Assembly (NCBI GenBank): GCA_002492295.1
Contig: DKYC01000090.1
Coordinates: 1 to 7,084 of the forward strand
Reading direction: 5' to 3'
DNA from: Lachnospiraceae bacterium UBA7110
Lineage (GTDB): Bacteria > Bacillota > Clostridia > Lachnospirales > Lachnospiraceae
DNA length: 7,084 nucleotides
Made by a program: the position numbers and the translations under genes. The notes beneath the pieces are model-generated. The model searched no databases and had not been told where the DNA came from. It saw only the letters and a program-made list of their open reading frames with translations. Shown piece by piece: positions 1 through 5,640 of the stretch; the first letter of the stretch is position 1, and every line of letters begins with the position of its first letter.

Positions 1-1
1 A

Positions 2-286
2 GGTGGAAAGCAGTACAAGGTTTCTGAAGGAGATGTCATTAAGGTGGAGAAGCTTGATGCAGAGGTCGGAAACACTGTAACGTTTGACGAAGTGATTGCT
101 GTCAGCAATGATTCCCTTAAAGTAGGCGCGGAAATTTCCGGTGCAACTGTTTCTGCAACCGTTATGGATCAGGGCAGAGGTAAGAAGATTATCGTCTATA
201 AGTATAAAAGAAAGACAGGCTATCACAAGAAAAACGGTCATAGACAAGCATACACTCAGGTTAAGATTGATAAAATCAACGCTTAA
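2..286 (+). CDS. rplU: 50S ribosomal protein L21, 5'-partial
   Basis: Large-subunit ribosomal protein that binds 23S rRNA. The open frame runs in from the window edge and begins with the conserved GGKQYKVSEGD stretch that in complete L21 follows about seven residues (MYAIIAT-like), so only the extreme N-terminus is missing. Further L21 hallmarks are the FDEV segment, the central V-G-A-x-V-x-A-x-V region and the basic GHRQ..TQVKI C-terminus. The internal GTG/ATG-like starts around 44 are not real starts, because the conserved N-terminal region lies upstream of them in the same frame. It is the first visible gene of the L21-Prp-L27 operon, and its promoter and any leader lie outside the window. 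The stop is TAA, followed 27 bases later by prp. Identification is secure. Confidence 0.96.
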   Translation, partial: GGKQYKVSEGDVIKVEKLDAEVGNTVTFDEVIAVSNDSLKVGAEISGATVSATVMDQGRGKKIIVYKYKRKTGYHKKNGHRQAYTQVKIDKINA

Positions 287-312
287 TTTAAGATGTTGTT
301 TCGTTAAATCAG

Positions 313-645
313 ATGACTACAGTCGTAATTTTTAAATCCATAGACGGCTATAAGGGTTTTACGTGTACTGGGCATGCGGAATATGCCGCGTCGGGAAAAG
401 ATATTGTATGCGCTTCCATTTCCGTTTTGGTCATTAATACGCTCAATGCGATTGAACAGCTGGCAAAGGAAAAAATGGAGGTTACGGCGCAGGACGGCGT
501 CATTGAGTGCCGTTTTCCAAACAGCGTCAATGATAAGACAACGCTGCTGATGGACACAATGCTTTTGGGTTTAAAAGACATTGAAAAAAATTATGGAAAA
601 CAGAACAAAAAGAGCTTTTTTAGGCTTTTCATTGAGGAGGTGTAA
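313..645 (+). CDS. prp: Ribosomal-processing cysteine protease Prp (YsxB family)
   Basis: Small cytoplasmic protease that, in Firmicutes and relatives, removes the N-terminal extension of ribosomal protein L27. The 110-residue length is typical. The catalytic pair is visible: His21 in the GHAEYA motif and Cys33 in the GKDIVCA motif, followed by the S-x-L-V-I-N-T helix. It sits between rplU and rpmA, the diagnostic position, and its presumed substrate is the next gene, which carries the matching cleavage motif. No good Shine-Dalgarno sequence precedes ATG 313, and an in-frame stop at 289-291 leaves no other usual start codon, so translation is probably low or coupled to rplU, 26 bases upstream. 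Its last codons contain the ribosome binding site of rpmA. Function is established for the family; activity here is inferred from intact residues. Confidence 0.93.
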   Translation: MTTVVIFKSIDGYKGFTCTGHAEYAASGKDIVCASISVLVINTLNAIEQLAKEKMEVTAQDGVIECRFPNSVNDKTTLLMDTMLLGLKDIEKNYGKQNKKSFFRLFIEEV

Positions 646-649
646 TACC
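634..649 (+). promoter_or_regulatory. Ribosome binding site of rpmA, inside the end of prp
   Basis: GAGGAGG at 634-640 lies within the last codons of prp, nine bases before ATG 650. This fixes the rpmA start at 650 rather than at ATG 653 (spacing 12) or at the in-frame ATG 581 deep inside prp. The overlap allows the L27 site to be unmasked by ribosomes finishing prp. Confidence 0.8.
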
Positions 650-937
650 ATGATGAATTTAGATCTTCAGTTTTTTGCTCATAAAAAGGGAGTTGGTTCT
701 ACAAAGAACGGTAGAGATTCCGAGTCGAAAAGATTAGGTGCAAAAAGAGCGGACGGTCAGTTTGTTAAGGCAGGAAACATTTTATACAGACAGCGCGGAA
801 CAAAAATCCATCCGGGTGTCAATGTTGGCAGAGGCGGCGACGACACACTGTTTGCGTTGGTGGACGGTGTACTCAGATTTGAGAGAAAGGGTCGCGATCG
901 GAAGCAGGCTTCTGTTTATCCTGTAGAAGAGAAATAG
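650..937 (+). CDS. rpmA: 50S ribosomal protein L27 with cleavable N-terminal extension
   Basis: L27 reaches the peptidyl transferase centre with its N-terminus. The 95-residue product begins MMNLDLQFF-AHKKGVGSTKNG. The LQFF-A segment is the Prp cleavage motif known from Staphylococcus aureus and other Firmicutes; cutting after Phe9 would expose the A-H-K-K-G start typical of mature L27. The rest (GRDSESKRLGAKR, GNILYRQRGTKIHPG, VGRGGDDTLFAL) is canonical. The start is set by the ribosome binding site at 634-640; the longer in-frame reading from 581 would add 23 unlikely residues. Only four bases separate it from the prp stop. It is the last gene of the operon, followed after 19 bases by a strong terminator. 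Confidence 0.97.
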   Translation: MMNLDLQFFAHKKGVGSTKNGRDSESKRLGAKRADGQFVKAGNILYRQRGTKIHPGVNVGRGGDDTLFALVDGVLRFERKGRDRKQASVYPVEEK

Positions 938-956
938 GACGACATACACAATGCAC

Positions 957-990
957 AAAAGGCTTCAGGATTATTACCTGAAGCCTTTTT
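957..990 (+). terminator. Rho-independent terminator after rpmA
   Basis: Perfect 9-bp stem GGCTTCAGG (961-969) / CCTGAAGCC (977-985) with a 7-base loop, then five T (986-990) and preceded by four A. It should end the rplU-prp-rpmA transcript, so obg probably has its own promoter or depends on readthrough. Confidence 0.92.
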
Positions 991-1097
991 ATGCACAGCA
1001 CATGTAGGGGAAATATGCTGCTAAAGCGGCGCGTAGGAGAGGTAGAACATTCTCCTGTTTCAATTAAACAGACCCGTGGGATTTAAGGAGGAAAGTC
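991..1097 (+). promoter_or_regulatory. obg upstream leader with overlapping inverted repeats
   Basis: This stretch between the rpmA terminator and obg must hold the obg promoter or its leader, yet I see no convincing -35/-10 pair. It contains CAGCA (996-1000) / TGCTG (1016-1020), a perfect AGGAGA (1035-1040) / TCTCCT (1051-1056) with a 10-base loop, and a perfect CTGTTT (1055-1060) / AAACAG (1066-1071) with a 5-base loop. The last two share two bases and so exclude each other at full length. The obg ribosome binding site AAGGAGG is at 1085-1091, six bases before the ATG; TCTCCT could in principle pair with it. A regulatory role is speculation. Confidence 0.35.
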
Positions 1098-2396
1098 ATG
1101 TTTGCAGATAGGGCGAAAATATATATCAGAAGCGGAAAAGGCGGCGACGGACACGTTTCATTCCGGCGCGAAAAATACGTCCCGAACGGCGGTCCCGACG
1201 GCGGCGACGGCGGGACGGGCGGCAGCGTGGTTTTTGAGGTTGACGAAGGCTTAAATACGCTTACCGATTTTAGGCATATCCGGAAATATTGCGCACAGGA
1301 CGGGGAAAATGGCGGAACACGTAACTGCCGTGGGAAAAATGGAGATGATATTGTTATTAAAATCCCACAGGGAACAGTTATTAGGGAGCTTGAGTCAGGA
1401 AAGATTATTGCGGATATGTCGGGCGAGAACCGCAGACAGGTAATCCTGCGCGGAGGAAAAGGTGGAAACGGTAATCAGCATTATGCGACCTCCACCATGC
1501 AGGCACCAAAATACGCGCAGCCGGGACAGCCGGCAAAGGAGCTGAATCTTTTCCTTGAATTAAAAGTCATTGCAGATGTTGGATTGGTCGGTTTTCCGAA
1601 TGTCGGTAAATCAACGTTTCTTTCCCGCGTTACGAATGCGCGTCCAAAGATTGCAAACTATCATTTTACAACGCTTAATCCCAATTTGGGTGTCGTTGAT
1701 TTGGATGGCAGTAACGGCTTTGTCATTGCGGATATTCCCGGACTGATTGAGGGTGCGTCTGAAGGCGTGGGACTTGGACACGATTTTCTGCGCCATATAG
1801 AGCGGACAAAGGTTTTAATTCATTTGGTGGATGCCGCTTCAACGGAAGGCAGGGAACCGATAGCGGATATTTATGCAATCAATAGGGAGCTTGAGGCATA
1901 CAATGCGGCAATTGCCCGCAGACCGCAGGTAATTGCCGCAAATAAGATTGACGCAATTGTCGACGACGGAAGCGGTTTGAATCCCGTACAAAAAATAAAA
2001 GAGGAATTTGAGCCAAAAGGCATTAAGGTATTCGCGATATCCGCGGTGACTGGAGAGGGCTTGAAAGAACTTTTGTATTATGTAAACACCTTACTTTCTG
2101 AAATAAATGAACCCCCGACCATATTTGAACCGGAGTTTTATCCGGATGTTGATATTGTGACATCAAATGAGCCGTATACCGTGGAATATAATGCAAAAAG
2201 CGACGAATATGTCGTAGAGGGTCCCCGTATTGAGAAAATGCTTGGGTATACAAACCTTGATTCGGAAAAGGGATTCCAGTTTTTTCAGAAATTCCTTAAG
2301 GAAAACGGAATTTTGGACGAGCTTGAAGCGCTTGGAATTGAGGAAGGCGCTACGGTGCGTATGTACGGGTTAGCGTTTAGTTACTATAAAGAATAA
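1098..2396 (+). CDS. obg: GTPase Obg/CgtA, 50S assembly factor
   Basis: Essential GTPase that binds the large ribosomal subunit late in assembly and has ties to the stringent response. At 432 residues it has the usual three domains. The glycine-rich Obg fold (about 1-158) holds GKGGDGHVSFRREK, PNGGPDGGDGG and GGKGGNGN. The G domain (about 159-330) shows the P-loop GFPNVGKST at 165-173, the G3 motif DIPGL starting at Asp212, NKID starting at Asn282 and the S-A G5 motif. The C-terminal OCT domain covers about 345-432. The start follows AAGGAGG at six-base spacing. It begins a run with yhbY, nadD, yqeK and rsfS, the usual Firmicute neighbours. Nothing abnormal is seen and all nucleotide-binding motifs are intact. 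Confidence 0.98.
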   Translation: MFADRAKIYIRSGKGGDGHVSFRREKYVPNGGPDGGDGGTGGSVVFEVDEGLNTLTDFRHIRKYCAQDGENGGTRNCRGKNGDDIVIKIPQGTVIRELESGKIIADMSGENRRQVILRGGKGGNGNQHYATSTMQAPKYAQPGQPAKELNLFLELKVIADVGLVGFPNVGKSTFLSRVTNARPKIANYHFTTLNPNLGVVDLDGSNGFVIADIPGLIEGASEGVGLGHDFLRHIERTKVLIHLVDAASTEGREPIADIYAINRELEAYNAAIARRPQVIAANKIDAIVDDGSGLNPVQKIKEEFEPKGIKVFAISAVTGEGLKELLYYVNTLLSEINEPPTIFEPEFYPDVDIVTSNEPYTVEYNAKSDEYVVEGPRIEKMLGYTNLDSEKGFQFFQKFLKENGILDELEALGIEEGATVRMYGLAFSYYKE

Positions 2397-2442
2397 AAAG
2401 AATATGTTGGAAAGCTTTACACGGAAAACGAAAGGAGATAAA

Positions 2443-2736
2443 ATGACAAGTAAACAGAGATCTTACTTAAAAGGGCTTGCGATGAATATTGATCCGGTGT
2501 TTCAGATTGGAAAAGCATCTGTAACCCCCGAGAATGTTAGTGCGATTTCGGAAGTGTTTAACACGCATGAGCTTGTTAAAATTGCCGTATTAAAAAACTG
2601 TATTGATAATCCTAAAGAGATTGCGGACATGGTTGCGGGGCGGACGAATTCCCAGGTGGTTCAGGTAATCGGAAAAAAGATTGTACTGTATAAACCCTTT
2701 AAAAACGATCCGAAGATTATTTTGCCAAAAGCGTAA
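2443..2736 (+). CDS. yhbY: CRM-domain RNA-binding protein YhbY (YqeI)
   Basis: Single CRS1-YhbY (CRM) domain protein of 97 residues that in bacteria associates with pre-50S particles; its exact role is not settled. The family pattern is present: K-Q-R-S-Y-L-K-G-L-A at the N-terminus, V-F-Q-I-G-K before the loop, H-E-L-V-K-I-A-V in the middle and Q-V-I-G-K-K-I-V-L-Y at the end. The start at 2443 is preferred because AAAGGAG lies at 2431-2437; the in-frame ATG at 2404 would add 13 residues without a good ribosome binding site. The RNA-contact GxxG loop, usually G-K-x-G, reads G-K-A-S here, so the second glycine is replaced. It lies 46 bases after obg in the ribosome-assembly block. Confidence 0.93.
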   Translation: MTSKQRSYLKGLAMNIDPVFQIGKASVTPENVSAISEVFNTHELVKIAVLKNCIDNPKEIADMVAGRTNSQVVQVIGKKIVLYKPFKNDPKIILPKA

Positions 2737-2790
2737 TCTAGACAGGAATTTTAGTGTAAAACCGGGAACGGAATAAAAATGGAGGCTTTC

Positions 2791-3402
2791 ATGGAAGGCA
2801 GCATGAAAACGGGTATTATGGGGGGGACATTTAACCCTATCCACAATGGACATCTTATTTTGGCGAATACGGCATATGAAACGCTTGGACTTGATAAGGT
2901 ACTGTTTTTGCCAAGCGGCACTTCCTATATGAAAAAACATGTACTTGCAACCCAAAAGCGCGTCGCTATGGTACGTCTTGCCATAGCCCGTTATCCTCAG
3001 TTTGAATTGTCGCTGGTGGAGGCATTTAGGCAGGGAAACAGCTATACGAGCGACACGCTGTCGTATCTCACAAAGAAAAATCCGGATACCTGTTACTTTT
3101 TCATTATGGGGGCGGACGCACTGTTCCAAATTGAGAAATGGAAGAATCCAAAGCAGATTTTTTCACTTGCAAAAATTGTGTGTGCAGTGCGGGATGACTA
3201 TAATCTTGCGGAGCTTAAAAAAAAAGGACAACAGCTTCAAGGCTTGGGCGCAAATATTATTTACCTTGATATGCCGAAAATAAAAATATCATCAACAGAT
3301 ATCCGAACAAAAGTAAACGAGCGGCGCTCCATTGCAGATGATGTTCCGGTGGAGGTTGCTGATTATATACAACGGGAGCGGTTATATTATGAAAAAGATT
3401 AA
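2791..3402 (+). CDS. nadD: Nicotinate-nucleotide adenylyltransferase
   Basis: Transfers AMP from ATP to nicotinate mononucleotide to give deamido-NAD, the penultimate step of NAD synthesis in the cytoplasm. From ATG 2791 the product has 203 residues. The nucleotidyltransferase signature GGTFNPIHNGH spans about residues 11-21, including the H-x-G-H motif, and ISSTDIR at 166-172 is the second phosphate-binding motif. The middle FFIMGADALFQIEKW matches the family. ATG 2779, 2791 and 2803 are all in frame; 2791 has GGAGG (2781-2785) five bases ahead, while 2803 gives the most conventional N-terminus (MKTGIMGG). Where many NadD proteins have PPHK, this one has SYMKKH. The 3' end overlaps yqeK by 14 bases, implying co-translation. 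Confidence 0.95.
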   Translation: MEGSMKTGIMGGTFNPIHNGHLILANTAYETLGLDKVLFLPSGTSYMKKHVLATQKRVAMVRLAIARYPQFELSLVEAFRQGNSYTSDTLSYLTKKNPDTCYFFIMGADALFQIEKWKNPKQIFSLAKIVCAVRDDYNLAELKKKGQQLQGLGANIIYLDMPKIKISSTDIRTKVNERRSIADDVPVEVADYIQRERLYYEKD

Positions 3403-3964
3403 AAAATATCTGAAAAAACACCTGACAAAGGATCGGTATCAGCATACGCTTGGCGTAGCATACACTGCGGCGGCGCTTGCCATGAAATATAATACAGACG
3501 TTTCAAATGCAAACCTTGTGAAAAGAGCGTATCTCGCAGGTCTTTTGCACGACTGCGCAAAGTGTATGAGTGATGAGAAAAAGCTCCATATCTGTGATAA
3601 AAACAATCTTTCATACAGCAGCATGGAAGCAGAACACCCTTATCTGCTTCACGGAAAGGTTGGTGCGTATATCGCGGGAAAAAAGTTTGGAATAAAGGAT
3701 GAGGACATCCTACAGGCAATTACCTGGCACACTACAGGGCGTCCGGATATGTCGCTGCTTGAAAAGATTATTTTTATAGCGGATTATATTGAGCCGTCAA
3801 GAAAGCCCGTAAAAGAGCTTGATTTGATACGCAGGCTTGCATTTGAGGACATTGACGGGACAATGGAGAAAATTTTATCAAACACACTCAAATATCTTAA
3901 CGGAAAAAATGTCCCCGTTGATATGATGACACAGACAACCTATGAAAGCTACAAAAAAATATAG
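3389..3964 (+). CDS. yqeK: HD-domain Ap4A hydrolase (YqeK family)
   Basis: Metal-dependent HD-superfamily protein; characterised members cleave diadenosine tetraphosphate symmetrically to two ADP. The 191-residue length fits. Metal-binding candidates are visible in order: His19 (RYQHTLGV), His54-Asp55 (GLLHDCAK), His83, His114 (ITWHTTGRP) and Asp132 (FIADYIEP). The start at ATG 3389 gives the family-typical basic N-terminus (MKKIKKYLKKHL) and has GGGAG at 3374-3378; the longer frame from 3332 would lie deep inside nadD. The gene overlaps the end of nadD by 14 bases, and the nadD-yqeK pairing is common in Firmicutes. rsfS follows 20 bases later. Enzyme activity is inferred from family membership. 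Confidence 0.92.
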   Translation: MKKIKKYLKKHLTKDRYQHTLGVAYTAAALAMKYNTDVSNANLVKRAYLAGLLHDCAKCMSDEKKLHICDKNNLSYSSMEAEHPYLLHGKVGAYIAGKKFGIKDEDILQAITWHTTGRPDMSLLEKIIFIADYIEPSRKPVKELDLIRRLAFEDIDGTMEKILSNTLKYLNGKNVPVDMMTQTTYESYKKI

Positions 3965-3984
3965 AAGGAGAGATGCACATAATT

Positions 3985-4353
3985 ATGAACAGCAATGAAT
4001 TAAAGAATACGCTAAAGCTTGTCATTGACGCATTAGAGGATAAAAAAGCGGAGAATATAACAATTATTGATATTAGTGAAATTTCGGTCATAGCAGATTA
4101 TTTTGTTATAACAAACGGTTCAAACAGGAGTCAAATACAGGCACTTTGTGACAATGTGGAAGAAAAACTTGCCTCCCAAAAAATAGTCCCCAAAAATATT
4201 GAAGGATACAATACGGCAAACTGGATTCTTATGGACTATCAGGATATTCTTGTCCATGTCTTTGATACGGAAAGCCGTGATTTTTATGATTTAGAGCACA
4301 TGTGGCGTGACGGTAGGCATATGGATATAGCAGAGCTTAAAGCAATCGGATAG
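3985..4353 (+). CDS. rsfS: Ribosomal silencing factor RsfS (YbeB/Iojap family)
   Basis: Binds L14 on the 50S subunit and blocks joining with 30S, lowering translation when nutrients are scarce. The 122 residues carry the family landmarks: ALEDKKAENI near the N-terminus, DISEISVIADYFVITNGSN with the S-R-S-Q that follows, and the C-terminal NWILMDYQDILVHVF...DFYDLEHMWRD block. Start choice is uncertain. The Shine-Dalgarno AAGGAG at 3965-3970 is only two bases from ATG 3973 (too close) and 14 bases from ATG 3985 (rather far); 3985 gives the more typical N-terminus (MNSNELK). It is the last gene of the obg-yhbY-nadD-yqeK-rsfS run and ends just before a terminator. Confidence 0.94.
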   Translation: MNSNELKNTLKLVIDALEDKKAENITIIDISEISVIADYFVITNGSNRSQIQALCDNVEEKLASQKIVPKNIEGYNTANWILMDYQDILVHVFDTESRDFYDLEHMWRDGRHMDIAELKAIG

Positions 4354-4359
4354 GAACAT

Positions 4360-4407
4360 AAAACCGCTGCAAAACCTGGATTTTACAGGTCTTTTGCAGC
4401 GGTTTTT
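4360..4407. terminator. Bidirectional terminator between rsfS and lexA
   Basis: Long stem CCGCTGCAAAA (4364-4374) / TTTTGCAGCGG (4392-4402), extended inward by CCTG (4375-4378) / CAGG (4386-4389) with a small bulge. A-runs on the left and five T on the right (4403-4407) give a U-tract in both directions. It lies seven bases after the rsfS stop and about 20 bases beyond the lexA stop, so it should end both converging transcripts. Confidence 0.92.
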
Positions 4408-4427
4408 ACGTTTGTCTGCTTTTGCAG

Positions 4428-5045
4428 TTAATGATACAGTCTGAAAACACCATAAACCTTGCCAAGAATTTCCACATTGTCAAGAATAATGGGTTCCATA
4501 TTGTCATTTTCAGGCTGAAGCCTGTAATGCCCGTCTTCCTTATAGTAAGTCTTAACCGTGGCAGAATCATCCACGAGAGCCACAACGGTATCTCCGTTTG
4601 ACGCCGTATTGCAGGCAGTCACGAAAATGCTGTCGCCATTAAAAATCCCCGCATTTATCATACTGTCGCCTTTTACGTGTAAAACAAATGATTCCCCTTT
4701 TGGAACCATGTCTGTGGGAATAGGGAAGTATCCTTCAATATTTTGTTCTGCCAAAATCGGAAGACCTGCCGCAACCGTTCCGATAATCGGAAGGCTTGTC
4801 ATTTCATGTCTTACCATCTGAAAACTATCGTCCATTATCTCAATTGCACGCGGTTTTGTCGGATCCCTTCTTATGTATCCGTTCTTTTCAAGCGTCTCCA
4901 AGTGGGAGTGGACAGATGAAGTTGATTTCAGGCTTACAGCCTCGCAGATTTCCCTTACAGCAGGCGGATAGCCCTTTTTCAGAATTTCCGACTTAATAAA
5001 CTCTAAAATTTCTTTCTGCTTTGCAGTTATTTTTCCATATGCCAT
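4428..5045 (-). CDS. lexA: LexA, SOS response repressor and self-cleaving protease
   Basis: Represses DNA-damage genes and cleaves itself when stimulated by RecA filaments. The 205-residue protein has an N-terminal winged helix (about 1-70: TAKQKEILEFI, YPPAVREIC, TSSVHSHLETLEKNGYI) and a C-terminal S24 peptidase domain. The scissile Ala93-Gly94 lies in GTVAAGLPI; the nucleophile is Ser128 in VKGDSMI and the general base is Lys165 in ATVKTYY, so the repressor should be fully cleavable. ATG 5045 has AGGAGG (plus-strand 5055-5060) nine bases ahead. It is divergent from a YneA-like gene as in Bacillus subtilis, and a LexA-like box overlaps its own -35, suggesting autoregulation. It shares a terminator with rsfS. 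Confidence 0.98.
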   Translation of the reverse strand: MAYGKITAKQKEILEFIKSEILKKGYPPAVREICEAVSLKSTSSVHSHLETLEKNGYIRRDPTKPRAIEIMDDSFQMVRHEMTSLPIIGTVAAGLPILAEQNIEGYFPIPTDMVPKGESFVLHVKGDSMINAGIFNGDSIFVTACNTASNGDTVVALVDDSATVKTYYKEDGHYRLQPENDNMEPIILDNVEILGKVYGVFRLYH

Positions 5046-5068
5046 AATGTAATGCCTCCTTTTTTTCT

Positions 5069-5096
5069 ATAATACCATATATTCCAAAAAAGTCAA
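5069..5096 (-). promoter_or_regulatory. Promoter of lexA
   Basis: On the minus strand, TTGACT (-35, 5096-5091) is followed after 16 bases by TATTAT (-10, 5074-5069), with a TG one base ahead of the -10 (extended -10). It ends nine bases before the lexA ribosome binding site begins. A LexA-like box (core 5095-5106) touches the upstream edge of the -35, fitting self-repression. Confidence 0.65.
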
Positions 5097-5226
5097 ACAT
5101 ATATTCCGAAAAAAAGTTCGGAAAAGTTAAGTGGAACATATTGACAAGCAAACGACCGTTCGTTATAATACTTTTAAACAGCTGTTCGGAAATAATGTTC
5201 GGAAACTATATTCGGAATATATGTTC
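5095..5226. promoter_or_regulatory. Array of LexA-like operator boxes between lexA and the LysM gene
   Basis: Compared with the Gram-positive LexA core GAAC-N4-GTTC, these 12-base sites are visible: 5095 AAAC-ATAT-ATTC, 5108 GAAA-AAAA-GTTC, 5150 AAAC-GACC-GTTC, 5176 AAAC-AGCT-GTTC, 5189 GAAA-TAAT-GTTC, 5202 GAAA-CTAT-ATTC and 5215 GAAT-ATAT-GTTC. Five have one mismatch and two have two. Half-sites lie at 5121 (GAAA) and 5134 (GAAC). Starts 5176, 5189, 5202 and 5215 are exactly 13 bases apart, 5150 is 26 before 5176, and 5095, 5108, 5121 and 5134 are also on a 13-base step. The junctions make five TTCGGAA/TTCCGAA heptamers. LexA is the likely ligand because lexA is adjacent; binding itself is inferred. 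Confidence 0.8.
5141..5169 (+). promoter_or_regulatory. Consensus sigma-A promoter of the YneA-like gene
   Basis: TTGACA (5141-5146), a 17-base spacer and TATAAT (5164-5169) form a perfect consensus vegetative promoter for the plus strand. A LexA-like box (core 5150-5161) fills the spacer, and four more lie downstream of the expected start of transcription (about 5176). A strong promoter with an embedded operator is what a tightly repressed, rapidly induced SOS gene needs. Confidence 0.88.
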
Positions 5227-5253
5227 CATGTTTATGTTTAGGAGGTTTGTGCT

Positions 5254-5631
5254 ATGAGAAATCGTTACTCCAAAAATTCCATGAACAGACGCAGGCGTCA
5301 GCTCCAGGTTCGAAGAAACATTTGCATGCTTGCGTTATCCGTTATGGCAGTCGTACTGCTTTCCATATTTATGATATCAATTTCCACACAGGCAAGCGGT
5401 TTGGAGCACAATACGGCTCCGTACAAATATTATAAAAGCATTGAAGTATCCAAGGGCGACACGCTTTGGTCAATTGCAAAGGAACATATTGATACGGATT
5501 ATTATGAAACTGTTTCTGATTATGTAAATGAGATAAAAACCATGAATGCCATAAAATCCGACCATATTATGGCGGGAAGCAGCCTCATTATTCCGTATTA
5601 TTCCCCCGGTTCTGCGTATAAAGCACAGTAA
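5254..5631 (+). CDS. YneA-like membrane-anchored LysM protein, probable SOS cell-division inhibitor
   Basis: A 125-residue protein with a strongly basic N-terminus (RRRRQLQVRR, 12-21), one hydrophobic segment at about 23-45 that should be a signal anchor or uncleaved signal, and an extracytoplasmic LysM domain at about 60-115 (SIEVSKGDTLWSIAKEH ... ELK-like turn ... GSSLIIP). LysM binds peptidoglycan. B. subtilis YneA has the same layout at similar length, is divergent from lexA, is LexA-controlled and delays septation during SOS. Here AGGAGG (5240-5245) lies eight bases before the ATG, and the upstream region is a LexA-box array with a consensus promoter. The function is inferred from architecture and position; sequence outside LysM is not distinctive. 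It converges on the recombinase gene with only nine bases between the stop codons. Confidence 0.85.
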   Translation: MRNRYSKNSMNRRRRQLQVRRNICMLALSVMAVVLLSIFMISISTQASGLEHNTAPYKYYKSIEVSKGDTLWSIAKEHIDTDYYETVSDYVNEIKTMNAIKSDHIMAGSSLIIPYYSPGSAYKAQ

Positions 5632-5640
5632 TCCTTATTA

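Noticed and set aside
44..286. Separate 80-residue gene starting at 44
   Set aside because: The L21 reading frame continues upstream with conserved residues to the window edge, so this is an internal start.
581..649. Extended L27 start at 581
   Set aside because: It would add 23 residues inside prp with no ribosome binding site; ATG 650 has AGGAGG and the family-typical N-terminus.
1045..1060. Possible LexA box near obg (GAAC ... GTTT)
   Set aside because: The half-sites are eight bases apart instead of four and the right half does not match.
2590..3129. 179-codon open frame on the minus strand
   Set aside because: It lies antisense to yhbY and nadD, both clear conserved genes; the translation shows no recognisable domain and there is no ribosome binding site supporting it.
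5176..5226. CRISPR array or plasmid-type iterons
   Set aside because: The repeat step is only 13 bases and no spacers of constant length exist; the match to LexA boxes beside lexA explains it better. No replication initiator gene is present.
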